Program-made: the position numbers and the translations under genes
Source of the DNA: Hathewaya massiliensis
Lineage (GTDB): Bacteria; Bacillota; Clostridia; Clostridiales; Clostridiaceae
Direction of reading: 5' to 3'
Assembly: GCF_902143515.1 (NCBI RefSeq)
Contig: NZ_CABFVD010000004.1
Span: 124,001 to 188,000 of the forward strand
DNA length: 64,000 nt
Notes under the pieces: model-generated
Told to the model about the DNA's origin: nothing
The model's input: the letters and a program-made list of their open reading frames with translations, nothing else
Databases searched by the model: none
Part shown: positions 1-9,010 of the stretch, piece by piece
Layout of the letters: the number at the start of each line of letters is the position of its first letter
Numbering within the stretch: position 1 is the stretch's first letter

Positions 1-640
1 TTACAACTTTATATGGTATTAAAAACTCATGTCCCTTTGGTATTTCAAAGTTACAAAATATATCTTCTTCTACTATAATTACTGGTAAATTAGTAACTGG
101 TTCTCTTAGTTCATTGCCAGTATCTAAAAAAGCTTTGATTATTTTGCAATCTCCCCCTAAATTAATTTCTATATCATAAATCAATTTATTAACCAAAATT
201 TTATCTTTTATAAAAGTAAAAAGCCTGTCCATACACATTGCACTTATAAAAATGCCTAAAATAAGTTTTTTATAGGTAAAGTTTACTATGTATGAATTTC
301 TGGGCATTATACCACTTTCATTAAATTTTATAAATATACATAATCCACCTAAAGCTATGGTATAAAAAGTTAGTACAGATACCCCTTTCAAAATAGTTTT
401 TAAATTTTTCCCTACAGATATAAAAACCATTAACATAGCAATTGATATTTTTAGTATGAATTGAAAATAAATATTTAATGACAAAAATAACATTGCAATA
501 GGTGCAAGACTACCTATAAATGCCGCTAGTAAATTTAATCCTACCCTATGTTTAATATTTAAAGTTTTACATGTAATGTATATTAGAAAATAATTAATTA
601 TAAGGTTCTCTAATATGAGTACATCAAGATATATTTCCAT
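1..640 (-). CDS. spoIIGA: SpoIIGA, sporulation sigma-E processing protease (3' end cut by window)
   Basis: Membrane aspartic protease that activates pro-sigma-E in the mother cell. Translation from 640 begins MEIYLDVLILENLIINYFL and continues as several hydrophobic helices. It then enters a soluble part with FLDTGNELREPVTNLPV, which contains the D-T-G of an aspartic protease. About 213 codons are present and the gene runs off the left edge. The ATG at 640 is preferred over the in-frame ATG at 646 because the GGGGGG Shine-Dalgarno (647-652) is 6 nt from the former and touches the latter. It follows ftsZ, as in other clostridia (ftsA-ftsZ-spoIIGA-sigE-sigG), but a terminator separates them and it has its own promoter. 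Confidence 0.93.
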   Translation of the reverse strand, partial: MEIYLDVLILENLIINYFLIYITCKTLNIKHRVGLNLLAAFIGSLAPIAMLFLSLNIYFQFILKISIAMLMVFISVGKNLKTILKGVSVLTFYTIALGGLCIFIKFNESGIMPRNSYIVNFTYKKLILGIFISAMCMDRLFTFIKDKILVNKLIYDIEINLGGDCKIIKAFLDTGNELREPVTNLPVIIVEEDIFCNFEIPKGHEFLIPYKVV

Positions 641-660
641 ATACATCCCCCCTTACAATT

Positions 661-693
661 ATTATACACTTAGTTTATTCAAAATTTTGTCAA
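661..693 (-). promoter_or_regulatory. spoIIGA promoter with 21-bp spacer and Spo0A-like site
   Basis: On the minus strand a perfect TTGACA (688-693) and a perfect TATAAT (661-666) are separated by 21 bp rather than 17. The B. subtilis spoIIG promoter is known for a 22-bp spacer that makes it depend on Spo0A-P. GTTGACAAAAT at the -35 resembles the Spo0A box TTCGACAAA with one mismatch. A start near 654 would leave a very short leader before the ATG at 640. Confidence 0.7.
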
Positions 694-773
694 CTTTTAT
701 CTTTAAGCTAAAATTTTAAATGTTTATATTTCCCAAAATAATCACAATATACTCCATATTTTTAAAAGCATAT

Positions 774-808
774 AAAAAAAAAGACTTACCACTTTTGTGA
801 TAAGTCTT
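774..808 (-). terminator. ftsA-ftsZ intrinsic terminator
   Basis: A 12-bp arm (AAGACTTATCAC) pairs with its near complement across an AAAA loop. On the minus strand it is followed by a run of T, just after the ftsZ stop. It separates ftsZ from the sporulation gene spoIIGA. Confidence 0.9.
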
Positions 809-815
809 TTATAAA

Positions 816-1913
816 CTATTTACTTTGTCTTCTTAAAAACGCTGGTATTTCTAGCTCTTCTTCATCATAAGGATCTTTTGTAAATGCAACTGTTTCTTCT
901 TCAACTTCCTTAGAGTTTGAAGGAGCTTTGCTTTCATTTTTTGTAGCATTGTTACTTTCAGCTTTTTCTTTGTCGAAACCAGTTGCAATAACAGTTATCT
1001 TTATTTCATCGTTTAAGCTTTCATCTATAACTGCTCCAAAAATTATATTTGCATCTGGATCTGCAGCTTCTCTTACAATTTCACAGGCTTCATCCATTTC
1101 TAATAATCCTAGATCTGCTCCACCAGTAACATTTAATAAAACCCCTGTTGCCCCAACAATAGAAGTTTCTATAAGTGGACTAGATATAGCTTGTTTAGCT
1201 GCTTCTGAAGCTCTATTCTCCCCAGTAGCTCGTCCAACACCCATATGTGCAAGTCCCTTATCTAACATAATTGTTCTAACGTCTGCAAAATCCAAGTTAA
1301 CAAGTCCTGGAATTGTAATTAAATCCGCAATACCTTGAACCCCTTGTCTTAATACATCATCTGCAAGTTTAAAAGCTTCCATAAGTGATGTTTTTTTATC
1401 TACCATAGAAAGTAATCTTTCATTAGGAATAGTAACAAGAGTATCTACTTTGTCCTTTAACTCTTTTATACCCATCTCAGCTTGTAACATTCTTTTTCTT
1501 CCCTCAAATGGGAATGGTTTAGTAACAACTCCTACTGTTAGAATGTTCATTGACTTAGCAATTTCTGCAACTACTGGCGCAGCACCAGTACCAGTTCCAC
1601 CACCCATACCAGCTGTTATAAAAACCATATCTGCACCTTTTATGCATTCTGCTATTTCATCTTTACTTTCTTCAGCAGCTTTTCTTCCTATTTCAGGATT
1701 AGCTCCTGCACCAAGCCCTTTAGTTAGTTTATCTCCAATTTGAATTTTTTGTGATGCTTGAGATAATATTAAGGCCTGTTTATCTGTGTTTATACCAATA
1801 AACTCTACATTCTTTAAACCCTCTTTAATCATTCTATTAACAGCATTGTTTCCGCCGCCACCAGAACCAATTACTTTTATCTGAGTAAGATCTTGCATAT
1901 CAATATCTATCAC
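816..1913 (-). CDS. ftsZ: Cell division GTPase FtsZ
   Basis: Tubulin-like GTPase that forms the division ring at mid-cell and at the asymmetric sporulation septum. The 365-aa protein has the tubulin signature GGGTGTG (residues 104-110) and the T7-loop NxDFAD around residue 209. A variable Glu/Lys/Asn-rich linker leads to the conserved C-terminal peptide IPAFLRR, which docks FtsA and other partners. Length is normal for the family. It starts with ATG about 17 bp downstream of ftsA, with an AGGAGG-like site, so the two are co-transcribed. Confidence 0.98.
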   Translation of the reverse strand: MIDIDMQDLTQIKVIGSGGGGNNAVNRMIKEGLKNVEFIGINTDKQALILSQASQKIQIGDKLTKGLGAGANPEIGRKAAEESKDEIAECIKGADMVFITAGMGGGTGTGAAPVVAEIAKSMNILTVGVVTKPFPFEGRKRMLQAEMGIKELKDKVDTLVTIPNERLLSMVDKKTSLMEAFKLADDVLRQGVQGIADLITIPGLVNLDFADVRTIMLDKGLAHMGVGRATGENRASEAAKQAISSPLIETSIVGATGVLLNVTGGADLGLLEMDEACEIVREAADPDANIIFGAVIDESLNDEIKITVIATGFDKEKAESNNATKNESKAPSNSKEVEEETVAFTKDPYDEEELEIPAFLRRQSK

Positions 1914-1930
1914 ATTACTACCTCCTTAAT

Positions 1931-3190
1931 TTAGAAAAAATCAGCAAAAAACTCTTTTATCTTACTGAAAAAACCAGGGGATTTTTCCTTTAGTTCTTCA
2001 TCATCGTTATCTTCTAATGTAAAATTCTCTTTATCCTTCATACTATTTGCACTTGAAAAATTAAGAGGCTTTATATACTCCGATGCTTCTTTCAAAACCC
2101 CAACACTACCACAATACAAGGTATTGGAAGCTCCTATGTATTCTGGAATACCAATTCTTACAGGTCTTTTAAAAATATTTTCACTTAACTCTAGTATTCC
2201 TCTTAAAAATGAAACCCCTCCTCCAACAAGTACTATACTGTAAATATCTTCATAATATCCACTTTCTTTTATAAAAGCTCTTATAAATTTAAACATTTCT
2301 TCAGTTCTAGCATTAATTATATCTATTAAAGTAAAATAACTTACTTCTTTTTCATCTTTTTTAGATGAGTTTAATACTATTTTTTCATCTTCAATATTAT
2401 GCTTTGTAACACTCCCATATCTTAATTTTAAACTTTCTGCCTCCTCATAAGATATATTTAAACATAGAGATATATCTTTTGTAATATTATATCCACCTAG
2501 TGGAATAAAAATATTTTTAGAAAGCTTTCCGTTTTTAAATATAGATATGTTAATAGTTTCTAGTCCAATATCAACTATGGCAACTCCTTTTTGTTTCTCT
2601 TCATCTTTTAATAATAGTGATGATAAAGCAATCGGCTGAAGTTCAATACCTAATACCCTTATACCTGCTTTATTTATGCTTTTAATAAGGTTATTAACCA
2701 CTGTACTTTGTGCTAGTATAATCTTAGCATCTACTTCTAACTTAACTCCACTCATTCCTATAGGATCTTTTATATTATCATATCCATCTATTATGAATTC
2801 TTCTGTTATAGCTCCTATAATTTCCTTGCCATTATCTATGGATATAAGTTTTGCGGCCTCAATAGCTCTATTAACATCTTTTCTATTAATTTCTCTATCT
2901 TCTCCTGAAACTGCTATAACGCCTTTGTTGTTTACAAACTCACAGATTCCCCCTTGAATGCTTATGAATGCTTCATTTATTTTAAATTGAACTATTTTTT
3001 CTAACTGAAAAATACACTTTTCAACAGATTCAGAGGTTTTATCAATATCAACAACTACGCCCTTTTTTAGTCCCTTACAAGAAACGGAGGTTATTCCCAT
3101 AATTTGCAGTGAACCTTGACTATTAACTTTACCTACAGAAGCACAAATTTTTGAAGATCCTATATCTAGTCCTATTATATATTCGTCCAT
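1931..3190 (-). CDS. ftsA: Cell division protein FtsA
   Basis: Actin-like ATPase that tethers FtsZ filaments to the membrane. The 419-aa protein begins with the phosphate-1 loop GLDIGSSKICASVG and has the adenosine motif LVGGGVSFLRG (roughly residues 321-331). The C-terminus after a charged linker (GFFSKIKEFFADFF) is a plausible amphipathic membrane-targeting helix. The start is an ATG with AGGAGG upstream. It is the first gene of an ftsA-ftsZ unit; the ~180 bp upstream after the pilT terminator must hold its promoter, but I could not choose a clear -35/-10 pair. Confidence 0.96.
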   Translation of the reverse strand: MDEYIIGLDIGSSKICASVGKVNSQGSLQIMGITSVSCKGLKKGVVVDIDKTSESVEKCIFQLEKIVQFKINEAFISIQGGICEFVNNKGVIAVSGEDREINRKDVNRAIEAAKLISIDNGKEIIGAITEEFIIDGYDNIKDPIGMSGVKLEVDAKIILAQSTVVNNLIKSINKAGIRVLGIELQPIALSSLLLKDEEKQKGVAIVDIGLETINISIFKNGKLSKNIFIPLGGYNITKDISLCLNISYEEAESLKLRYGSVTKHNIEDEKIVLNSSKKDEKEVSYFTLIDIINARTEEMFKFIRAFIKESGYYEDIYSIVLVGGGVSFLRGILELSENIFKRPVRIGIPEYIGASNTLYCGSVGVLKEASEYIKPLNFSSANSMKDKENFTLEDNDDEELKEKSPGFFSKIKEFFADFF

Positions 3191-3367
3191 GAATCATACC
3201 TCCTTAAGAGAATCCTCAAAGTTATATATTCAACATAAAACTTATTTTTCCTTTTATTTTATATGTAATTTTTATTTCAAATTTTTCCTTTTAATCTACA
3301 TTGAAATATTTTATCTTACTCTGTCAATTATATCATAATATTTAGTATTATAACAAAACTAAATTAT

Positions 3368-3431
3368 AAAAATGACTTAAAAGTTTAATCCATGTTATAA
3401 TTTATAACATAAATATACCTTTTAAGTCACT
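3368..3431 (-). terminator. pilT intrinsic terminator
   Basis: Long hairpin: GTGACTTAAAAG pairs with a near-complement ending AAGTCAT. It contains an inner GTTATAAATTATAAC palindrome and is followed on the minus strand by T-rich sequence. Confidence 0.75.
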
Positions 3432-3478
3432 ATTTAAAACTATAAATTTTCATATCTACTATAAAGATATAAAGGGAT

Positions 3479-4531
3479 CTATAATAACAACATCCTAGTT
3501 ATTATTTCTTTATCCATTGCATATGTAATAGCAGTGTCTTTTGATATTACATTTTTCTTTTGCAATTCAACTAAAGACATATCCATAGTACTCATTCCCA
3601 GCTTTGAACTTGTTTGCATTATAGATTCAATTTGGAATAATTTCTCTTCTCTTATTAGGTTTCTAATTGCTGGAGTAGTTACCATAACTTCTAAGGCTGC
3701 AGTTCTTCCTCCTCCAATTTTAGGAACAAGTTGTTGAGAGATTATACCTTGTAATACTGCTGCTAATTGAGATTTTACTTGCTCTTGTTGATATGGTGGA
3801 AAAACCTCTATAAGTCTCTCAATAGTCTTAACTGCCCCAGTAGTATGTAAAGAAGATAAAACTAGATGCCCATTCTCAGCTGCCCTTAAAGCTATACTTA
3901 TAGTTTCTAAATTATCTAATTCTCCTATGAATACTACATCTGGGTCTCCTCTTAGCAGTGATTTTAGTGCTGATTCATAAGTTCTACTATCCTTACCAAT
4001 TTCCCTTTGGTTTACTATAGATTTATTATGTTTGTACAAAAATTCTATAGGGTTTTCTAAAGTAATTATATTTTCTGATCTAGTATTATTTATTTCATTA
4101 ATTATAGCTGCCAAAGTATTACTTTTACCACTTCCTGTAGGTCCAGTTACTAAAACTAAACCCTTTTTCTTACTTGCTAATTCTTTAACAGCTTGTGGAA
4201 GGTCTAGATCTTTTATTGAAGGCACCTTGCCCCCTACTGTTCTTATAGATAATGCATCACTATTTCTTTGCTTATAAATATTTACTCTAAATCTTCCAAG
4301 ACCTGCTACTGAATAGGTTGTATCAATTTCCCCTGAGTTTTCGTATATTCCATATTGTTCTCCTAAAATAGCTTTTGAAAACATATTTGTATCTTCTACA
4401 GTTAATTTTTCATTAAATATTTGAATTAATTCTCCTGAAACTCTTGCATAAGGATATGTTCCCACTGTCAAATGTATATCTGAAGCATTCTTATTAATAG
4501 CCGTTTCTAATAAATTATCTAAGTTTATCAT
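3479..4531 (-). CDS. pilT: PilT-like type IV pilus retraction ATPase
   Basis: Hexameric cytoplasmic ATPase family that retracts type IV pili. The 350-aa protein has an N-terminal PAS-like region, Walker A GPTGSGKSNT (about residues 130-139), a Walker B region GDPDVVFIGELDN and the His box LSSLHTTGAV. The start is placed at the ATG at 4531, which has GGGAGG upstream; the reading frame is open to 4606 but the extension has no ribosome site. It lies alone between sigK and ftsA with no other pilus gene in the window. Canonical PilT has Met-Arg after the Walker B Glu, whereas here it reads GELDNLET. Confidence 0.93.
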   Translation of the reverse strand: MINLDNLLETAINKNASDIHLTVGTYPYARVSGELIQIFNEKLTVEDTNMFSKAILGEQYGIYENSGEIDTTYSVAGLGRFRVNIYKQRNSDALSIRTVGGKVPSIKDLDLPQAVKELASKKKGLVLVTGPTGSGKSNTLAAIINEINNTRSENIITLENPIEFLYKHNKSIVNQREIGKDSRTYESALKSLLRGDPDVVFIGELDNLETISIALRAAENGHLVLSSLHTTGAVKTIERLIEVFPPYQQEQVKSQLAAVLQGIISQQLVPKIGGGRTAALEVMVTTPAIRNLIREEKLFQIESIMQTSSKLGMSTMDMSLVELQKKNVISKDTAITYAMDKEIITRMLLL

Positions 4532-4690
4532 TTTATTCCTCCCATCATACAATAAAAAGGTTATACTCATATTAAATTTATCATGAATTAGTATATATTT
4601 CAACATTATTCCCTATTTTACTCTAGAGCATTTTTTTTATATTAAAATTAATATTATATTTTACTTATAAATCCATATAAAAATAATTAT

Positions 4691-5386
4691 CTACTTTATA
4701 TTTAAGGATTTATTTAATTTATTTAAAGCTCTCTTCTCTATCCTAGATACATATGAACGAGATATACCTAATTTTTTCGCAATTTCCCTTTGAGTTTTTG
4801 GTTTGCCATCCTTAAGACCATATCTATCTTTTATTATTATACGTTCTCTCTCTGATAGGGATGATTCTATCTTCTCATAAAGTTTTTTAACTTGAATTTT
4901 GTTTTGAACAATTTCTATTACAGAATCTTCCTCACTACTTAGTACATCCATTAATGAAATTTCATTTCCCTCTTTATCGATTCCTATTGGATCTTGCAGA
5001 TACACTTCTCCCTTTGTTTTTTTCGTATTTCTAATTAGCATTAATATTTCATTTTCTATACACCTAGCTGCATAAGTAGCAAGCCTAGTTCCTTTTGAAG
5101 TATCAAAAGAATCTATAGCCTTTATTAATCCAACAGTCCCTATAGATATCAAGTCATCCATATCTTTACCTATAGAAGAATATTTTTTAACAATGTGGGC
5201 CACCAATCTTAAATTTCTTTCTACCAATATATTTTTTGATAACTGATCGCCCTCACTTAATTTTTCTAAGTAATATTTTTCTTCTTTTTCATCTAAAGGT
5301 TGAGGAAAGGAATTACTTCCAGAAACATACGCAGTAAAAAAATTCAAATTCCCTATAAATTGTAATAAGCTTTGTATTAACAACAA
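4691..5386 (-). CDS. sigK: Mother-cell sporulation sigma factor SigK (pro-sigma-K)
   Basis: Late mother-cell sigma factor. The 231-aa protein has a hydrophobic N-terminal pro-sequence of about 20 residues, then [19 protein letters not shown]. Region 2 follows ([47 protein letters not shown]) and a region 4 helix-turn-helix ([24 protein letters not shown]). The start is probably TTG at 5386 (or 5383), because AGGAGG at 5393-5398 lies 6 nt upstream; an upstream in-frame ATG at 5425 lacks such a site. The gene is continuous, with no skin-type insertion. Confidence 0.95.
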   Translation of the reverse strand: MLLIQSLLQFIGNLNFFTAYVSGSNSFPQPLDEKEEKYYLEKLSEGDQLSKNILVERNLRLVAHIVKKYSSIGKDMDDLISIGTVGLIKAIDSFDTSKGTRLATYAARCIENEILMLIRNTKKTKGEVYLQDPIGIDKEGNEISLMDVLSSEEDSVIEIVQNKIQVKKLYEKIESSLSERERIIIKDRYGLKDGKPKTQREIAKKLGISRSYVSRIEKRALNKLNKSLNIK

Positions 5387-5446
5387 AATGTGCCTCCTAA
5401 TAGTGCTTATTACTATAGTATGCAAATACCTAAGACTTGTTGCATA

Positions 5447-5536
5447 TTTAAAGTTATATTTTTAATTATAACTTTAAAAGTAAGCTCTTTACATATTCAA
5501 TGAATATTCAATCTTTATTTAAAGTTATATTTTTAA
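5447..5536. repeat. 19-bp direct repeat with a palindrome upstream of sigK
   Basis: TTTAAAGTTATATTTTTAA occurs at 5447-5465 and again at 5518-5536. The first copy forms a 12-bp perfect inverted repeat with 5467-5478. The pair flanks most of the gap between the 5545-6198 gene and sigK. It could act as a weak terminator or a regulatory site. Confidence 0.55.
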
Positions 5537-5544
5537 ATTTTATT

Positions 5545-6198
5545 TTAGTCTATCTTTTTTATACGTACTATTTTATAATCTGGAGATGTATTTTTTAAAT
5601 TCTTTATTAACTTTCCTTTTGAAAAGGGACCTGCATTCTTTTCAAATTCCTCTAATGATATTATTTCATAGCCCTTAGGAGATAATTTTAAATAAAAAAT
5701 ATACTTATCCATGTAAGCTTCACAATACAAAATATTTTTTAATTTCTTCAATGTTTCCTGTTGTTGCTCAGTTAGATCCGATTCAGTTATCTCATATCGA
5801 TTATGAATTGTGGCTTCTGTAACCCTTGGCACAGTATCCAAATTATAGATACTACCATAAGTTTCATAATCGTAAAATTGTGAAACTATATTTTCATCTA
5901 TTAACTTTTGAGGAATATGAATGTTAAATACCATATATACTTTTTGTTTTTTAGTATTATTTTTAAAAGTGATTTCTTGTTCACAATATTTATCATTATC
6001 AGTTTCTTTTATCTTATAAGCTACATCAAATATAGATTTATTCTTAACCTGCTTTATACAAACACTATCCTCCGTTTTGGTTATTTCTTTAACATCTATA
6101 GTTACAGAATTCTTTTTGTAAATAATAATTATACTAATACATGCAATTATACAAAAAATAATTATTATCACAGATAATTTATGTTGTTTAGTCTTCAT
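5545..6198 (-). CDS. Hypothetical membrane-anchored protein
   Basis: I do not recognise this 217-aa protein. It starts MKTKQHKLSVIIIIFCIIAC, giving one strong N-terminal membrane helix (about residues 8-29) with a positive N-terminus. The remainder is likely extracellular and rich in Lys, Glu and Tyr. No catalytic motif is visible and there is no clear lipobox. The ATG at 6198 is chosen because GGGGGA lies 7 nt upstream; the frame is open to 6240. It sits upstream of sigK on the same strand, with a hairpin and direct repeat between them. A role in sporulation is possible only by position. Confidence 0.7.
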   Translation of the reverse strand: MKTKQHKLSVIIIIFCIIACISIIIIYKKNSVTIDVKEITKTEDSVCIKQVKNKSIFDVAYKIKETDNDKYCEQEITFKNNTKKQKVYMVFNIHIPQKLIDENIVSQFYDYETYGSIYNLDTVPRVTEATIHNRYEITESDLTEQQQETLKKLKNILYCEAYMDKYIFYLKLSPKGYEIISLEEFEKNAGPFSKGKLIKNLKNTSPDYKIVRIKKID

Positions 6199-6596
6199 GA
6201 TTAATCCCCCATATATGAAATTCCAGTTTCTCTTCCCCATGGCTGATGATATGTTACATTTATGAAGAAAACCTTTGCTTTGTCTAGTTCAAAACTTTGT
6301 CTTTATTTATAACAGCCACATCTTTTGATTGTCATATTATCATAGCATGTGAACTAACTGGATGGGATAAAATATTTGTACCTATTTTTCTACTTAAAAC
6401 TATTTTAAATTTGTTTTTCATATATTTAACCTATTTTCTCAATATTGTAATATATTATTATATAATTATCACATGATTTAATTTAAATTTCAATATTTAT
6501 TTATAATCCTTTATTATATTATTTTTTCATATTTTTCTAATATTGAAATAGTTATTTTTTATAAAATGAGAGGATTTATTAGTTCTAATATTTTAA
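6199..6596. other. 398-bp AT-rich intergenic region
   Basis: Between a PBP gene and the 5545-6198 gene. It must hold the promoter of the latter. The plus strand contains an unexplained membrane-like reading frame at 6297-6476 (listed separately). I see no RNA gene or repeat in the rest. Confidence 0.6.
6297..6476 (+). pseudogene. Possible C-terminal remnant of a membrane protein
   Basis: A 59-codon plus-strand frame reads LSLFITATSFDCHIIIACEL, then continues with hydrophobic residues to a TGA at 6474-6476. It has no Shine-Dalgarno and an in-frame stop (TAG, 6285-6287) just before it. Its composition resembles two transmembrane helices joined by a polar loop. It could be a decayed gene end or chance coding in AT-rich DNA. 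Confidence 0.25.
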
Positions 6597-8309
6597 TCAA
6601 TTTAATAAATTTTTTTCATTAAAATTTTCTACTATTTTTTTAAATATAGGAGCAGCAGTATTACCACCATCCTCTTCTTTGCCTCCATCTTTTCTTTTAA
6701 CCCAATCTATATCTCTAACTAAAACTACCATAGAATAATTCTTGTTATTTATTCTAAAAAAGCCAGTAAACCATCCATCAGAAAACTTTTGCCTCTTTCC
6801 ATCTTTTATTTCATAATATTCTGATGTACCTGTTTTTCCTCCTATCCTTACTCCCTTAACCTTAGCTTTATGACCAGTACCCTCTGAATCTTCTACAACA
6901 TCAATCATGGCATTTTCCATAATTTTTGCTGTACTATTTTTTATAACTTTTTCACTATTATTATCTATGTTTTTAATTATTTTATTATTCTCATCCACAA
7001 TGGCATCTATTATATATGGTCTAACAAACTTTCCACTATTTATTATAACATTAGGGATATTAATAGCTTCTATGGGAGTTATTCTTATTTTCTGTCCTAT
7101 AGCACTATGTCTAACTTCGTCCCTAGATACATTTTCCCTATCTACTTCAAATTTACCGTTCTTTTCATCTTGAAGTCCTAAAACAGTATCTAGGAGTCCA
7201 AATTTTTTAGCATATTTATATATATTATTAAACCCTACTTCTTCTCCTACTTGATAAAATATATCATTAGACGAATAGATTAAGCCTTCTTTTAAGGACA
7301 TATTTTCCCTATTATTATATTCCTTTATATCTTTATTTCTTTTATAGATTTTATCCATGTGAGATATATTATTATCAATAGCAGAAGTAGCTGTTACTAT
7401 TTTAAATATTGAAGCAGGAAAATATCCATTATTTGAAGCTGCTCCTATGTTTATATTAGGTTTATTATCATCTTTTTGAGCCATGGAAAGTATTTTCCCA
7501 GTTTCACTTTCCATTAATATAACTCCAACATCCTTATAATTTTTAAAATTCTCGCTTCTTATTATATTTTCTAAATGACTTTGTATATCCTTATCTAGAG
7601 TAAGCCTAAAATTTAAATTTTCATTGCTATTTTTTAAAATTACTTTCTTACCATGAGTATCTAATTCTTTTTGAACTAAAATCTTATCGACTTCATTTTC
7701 TTTTCTTATGTCAAGCATGGTTTTTTCTAAAGTCCCTTTGCTTTTTAATGAACTATCTTTAAGATTATTAGCACTATCCATAATACTAACTATATTCCAA
7801 TTTTTTTCTAACTTAGATTGATTATAATCGTAAATATAAAACCCTTTTATATCACTAACTTCTTTTAACTTGTCATAAGTTTCCTTATTAATTTCATATT
7901 TTATTTTTTTATTAAAATCCCTATCTTCTATTTCATCTGGAAGGTTATATTCTTTTTTATAGTCCCTTAGTATATACTTTGCCTTTTTAATATTATCATT
8001 TTCCTTATTCTTATTATAAGTTAAATAAAATCCTGTATCTATGACTGCAAAGTATTTTTTTTCATATTCTATAAATTCTTTACCATTTTTATCTATTAAT
8101 TTATAATTTCTATCCTTCATATTTTCTGTATAAAAAAATTGACTATTCACTTTTGACTTTAGCTGCTCTCCTTCAAATACCATTACATATAAGTACCTCA
8201 CTATCAATAATAGAAATATTGAACTTAAGAATAAACATATTTTTTTTATTCTATGCTCGTATTTTCTAGGAGGTAAGAAAAGTAACATAGTTTTTTTTTC
8301 TCTAAGCAT
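6597..8309 (-). CDS. Penicillin-binding protein, transpeptidase (PBP2/FtsI class)
   Basis: Peptidoglycan transpeptidase anchored by one N-terminal helix (about residues 23-43). The 570-aa protein carries the three class B motifs in order: SIFK (300-303), SSN (346-348) and KTGT (492-495). The residue 45-230 region is a divergent, Lys/Asn-rich dimerisation module, and no PASTA repeats are present, so this is not a full SpoVD/PBP2x. It is shorter than typical elongation PBP2. It follows udk and its start is unusual: the Shine-Dalgarno lies in the 3' arm of a terminator-like hairpin (8311-8356). A sporulation or outgrowth role is possible but unproven. Confidence 0.88.
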   Translation of the reverse strand: MLREKKTMLLFLPPRKYEHRIKKICLFLSSIFLLLIVRYLYVMVFEGEQLKSKVNSQFFYTENMKDRNYKLIDKNGKEFIEYEKKYFAVIDTGFYLTYNKNKENDNIKKAKYILRDYKKEYNLPDEIEDRDFNKKIKYEINKETYDKLKEVSDIKGFYIYDYNQSKLEKNWNIVSIMDSANNLKDSSLKSKGTLEKTMLDIRKENEVDKILVQKELDTHGKKVILKNSNENLNFRLTLDKDIQSHLENIIRSENFKNYKDVGVILMESETGKILSMAQKDDNKPNINIGAASNNGYFPASIFKIVTATSAIDNNISHMDKIYKRNKDIKEYNNRENMSLKEGLIYSSNDIFYQVGEEVGFNNIYKYAKKFGLLDTVLGLQDEKNGKFEVDRENVSRDEVRHSAIGQKIRITPIEAINIPNVIINSGKFVRPYIIDAIVDENNKIIKNIDNNSEKVIKNSTAKIMENAMIDVVEDSEGTGHKAKVKGVRIGGKTGTSEYYEIKDGKRQKFSDGWFTGFFRINNKNYSMVVLVRDIDWVKRKDGGKEEDGGNTAAPIFKKIVENFNEKNLLN

Positions 8310-8356
8310 AAAAACACCTCACTTTAGGTAAAATTATACCCAAAATAAGGTGTTTT
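8310..8356 (-). terminator. Terminator-like hairpin overlapping the RBS of the PBP gene
   Basis: Minus-strand AAAACACCT (8348-8356) pairs with AGGTGTTTT (8311-8319). An inner helix pairs TTTGGGTA with TACCTAAA. The T run ends directly at the ATG at 8309, and the GAGGTG ribosome site lies in the 3' arm. It may end the udk transcript, limit PBP translation, or both. Confidence 0.7.
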
Positions 8357-8377
8357 ATACAAAATATAAAATTATAT

Positions 8378-8998
8378 TTATTCTTTAAGAATACTTTCTA
8401 TTTTAGATGCTAAACAATCAATAGCTACTTTATTATGTCCACCTTCAGGAATTATAATATCTGCGTATCTTTTTGTGGATTCAGTAAATTGCATGTGCAT
8501 AGGTCTTACTACTCCTAAATACTGATCAATTACAGACTCAATAGTTCTTCCTCTTTCATTTATGTCTCTTACAAGTCTTCTAATAAACCTAACGTCTGCA
8601 TCAGTATCCACATAAATTTTTATGTCTAAAAGCTCCCTAAGTCTACTTTCTAAAAGAACTAATATTCCTTCTACTATTATTATCTTTTTGGGTTGAACTA
8701 ATATAGTCTCACTTTTTCTATTATGAATTTCAAAATCATATAGGGGTTTTTCTACACTTTTTCCATTCATAAGTTCTACTATGTGCTGAATTAAAAGATC
8801 CATATCAAAGGCATCAGGATGATCATAATTTGTAAGTCTTCTATCTTCAAAAGAAAGATTACTTTGATTCTTATAATAACAATCCATCTCTAATGTTGAA
8901 AGTGAGTCTTCTCCAAATCTTTTACAAATTTCTTTTGCAATAGTACTTTTACCAGAACCAGAGCCTCCAGTAATTCCAATGACAAGTGGCTGTTCCAT
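8378..8998 (-). CDS. udk: Uridine kinase
   Basis: Phosphorylates uridine and cytidine to UMP and CMP (pyrimidine salvage). The 206-aa protein has the P-loop [12 protein letters not shown] (residues 8-19) and the family motif [11 protein letters not shown]. It also has [14 protein letters not shown] and [12 protein letters not shown] near the end. Length matches the family. ATG with AGGAGG upstream. It follows the U32 peptidase-family gene by 12 bp, in the same cluster order (methyltransferase, U32 protein, udk) as the yrrMNO-udk region of Bacillus. Confidence 0.96.
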   Translation of the reverse strand: MEQPLVIGITGGSGSGKSTIAKEICKRFGEDSLSTLEMDCYYKNQSNLSFEDRRLTNYDHPDAFDMDLLIQHIVELMNGKSVEKPLYDFEIHNRKSETILVQPKKIIIVEGILVLLESRLRELLDIKIYVDTDADVRFIRRLVRDINERGRTIESVIDQYLGVVRPMHMQFTESTKRYADIIIPEGGHNKVAIDCLASKIESILKE

Positions 8999-9010
8999 TA
9001 GTCATCCTCC

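Noticed and set aside
964-980. Spo0A-like TTGTCGAAA inside ftsZ
   Set aside because: It lies in conserved coding sequence (FDKEK) away from any promoter.
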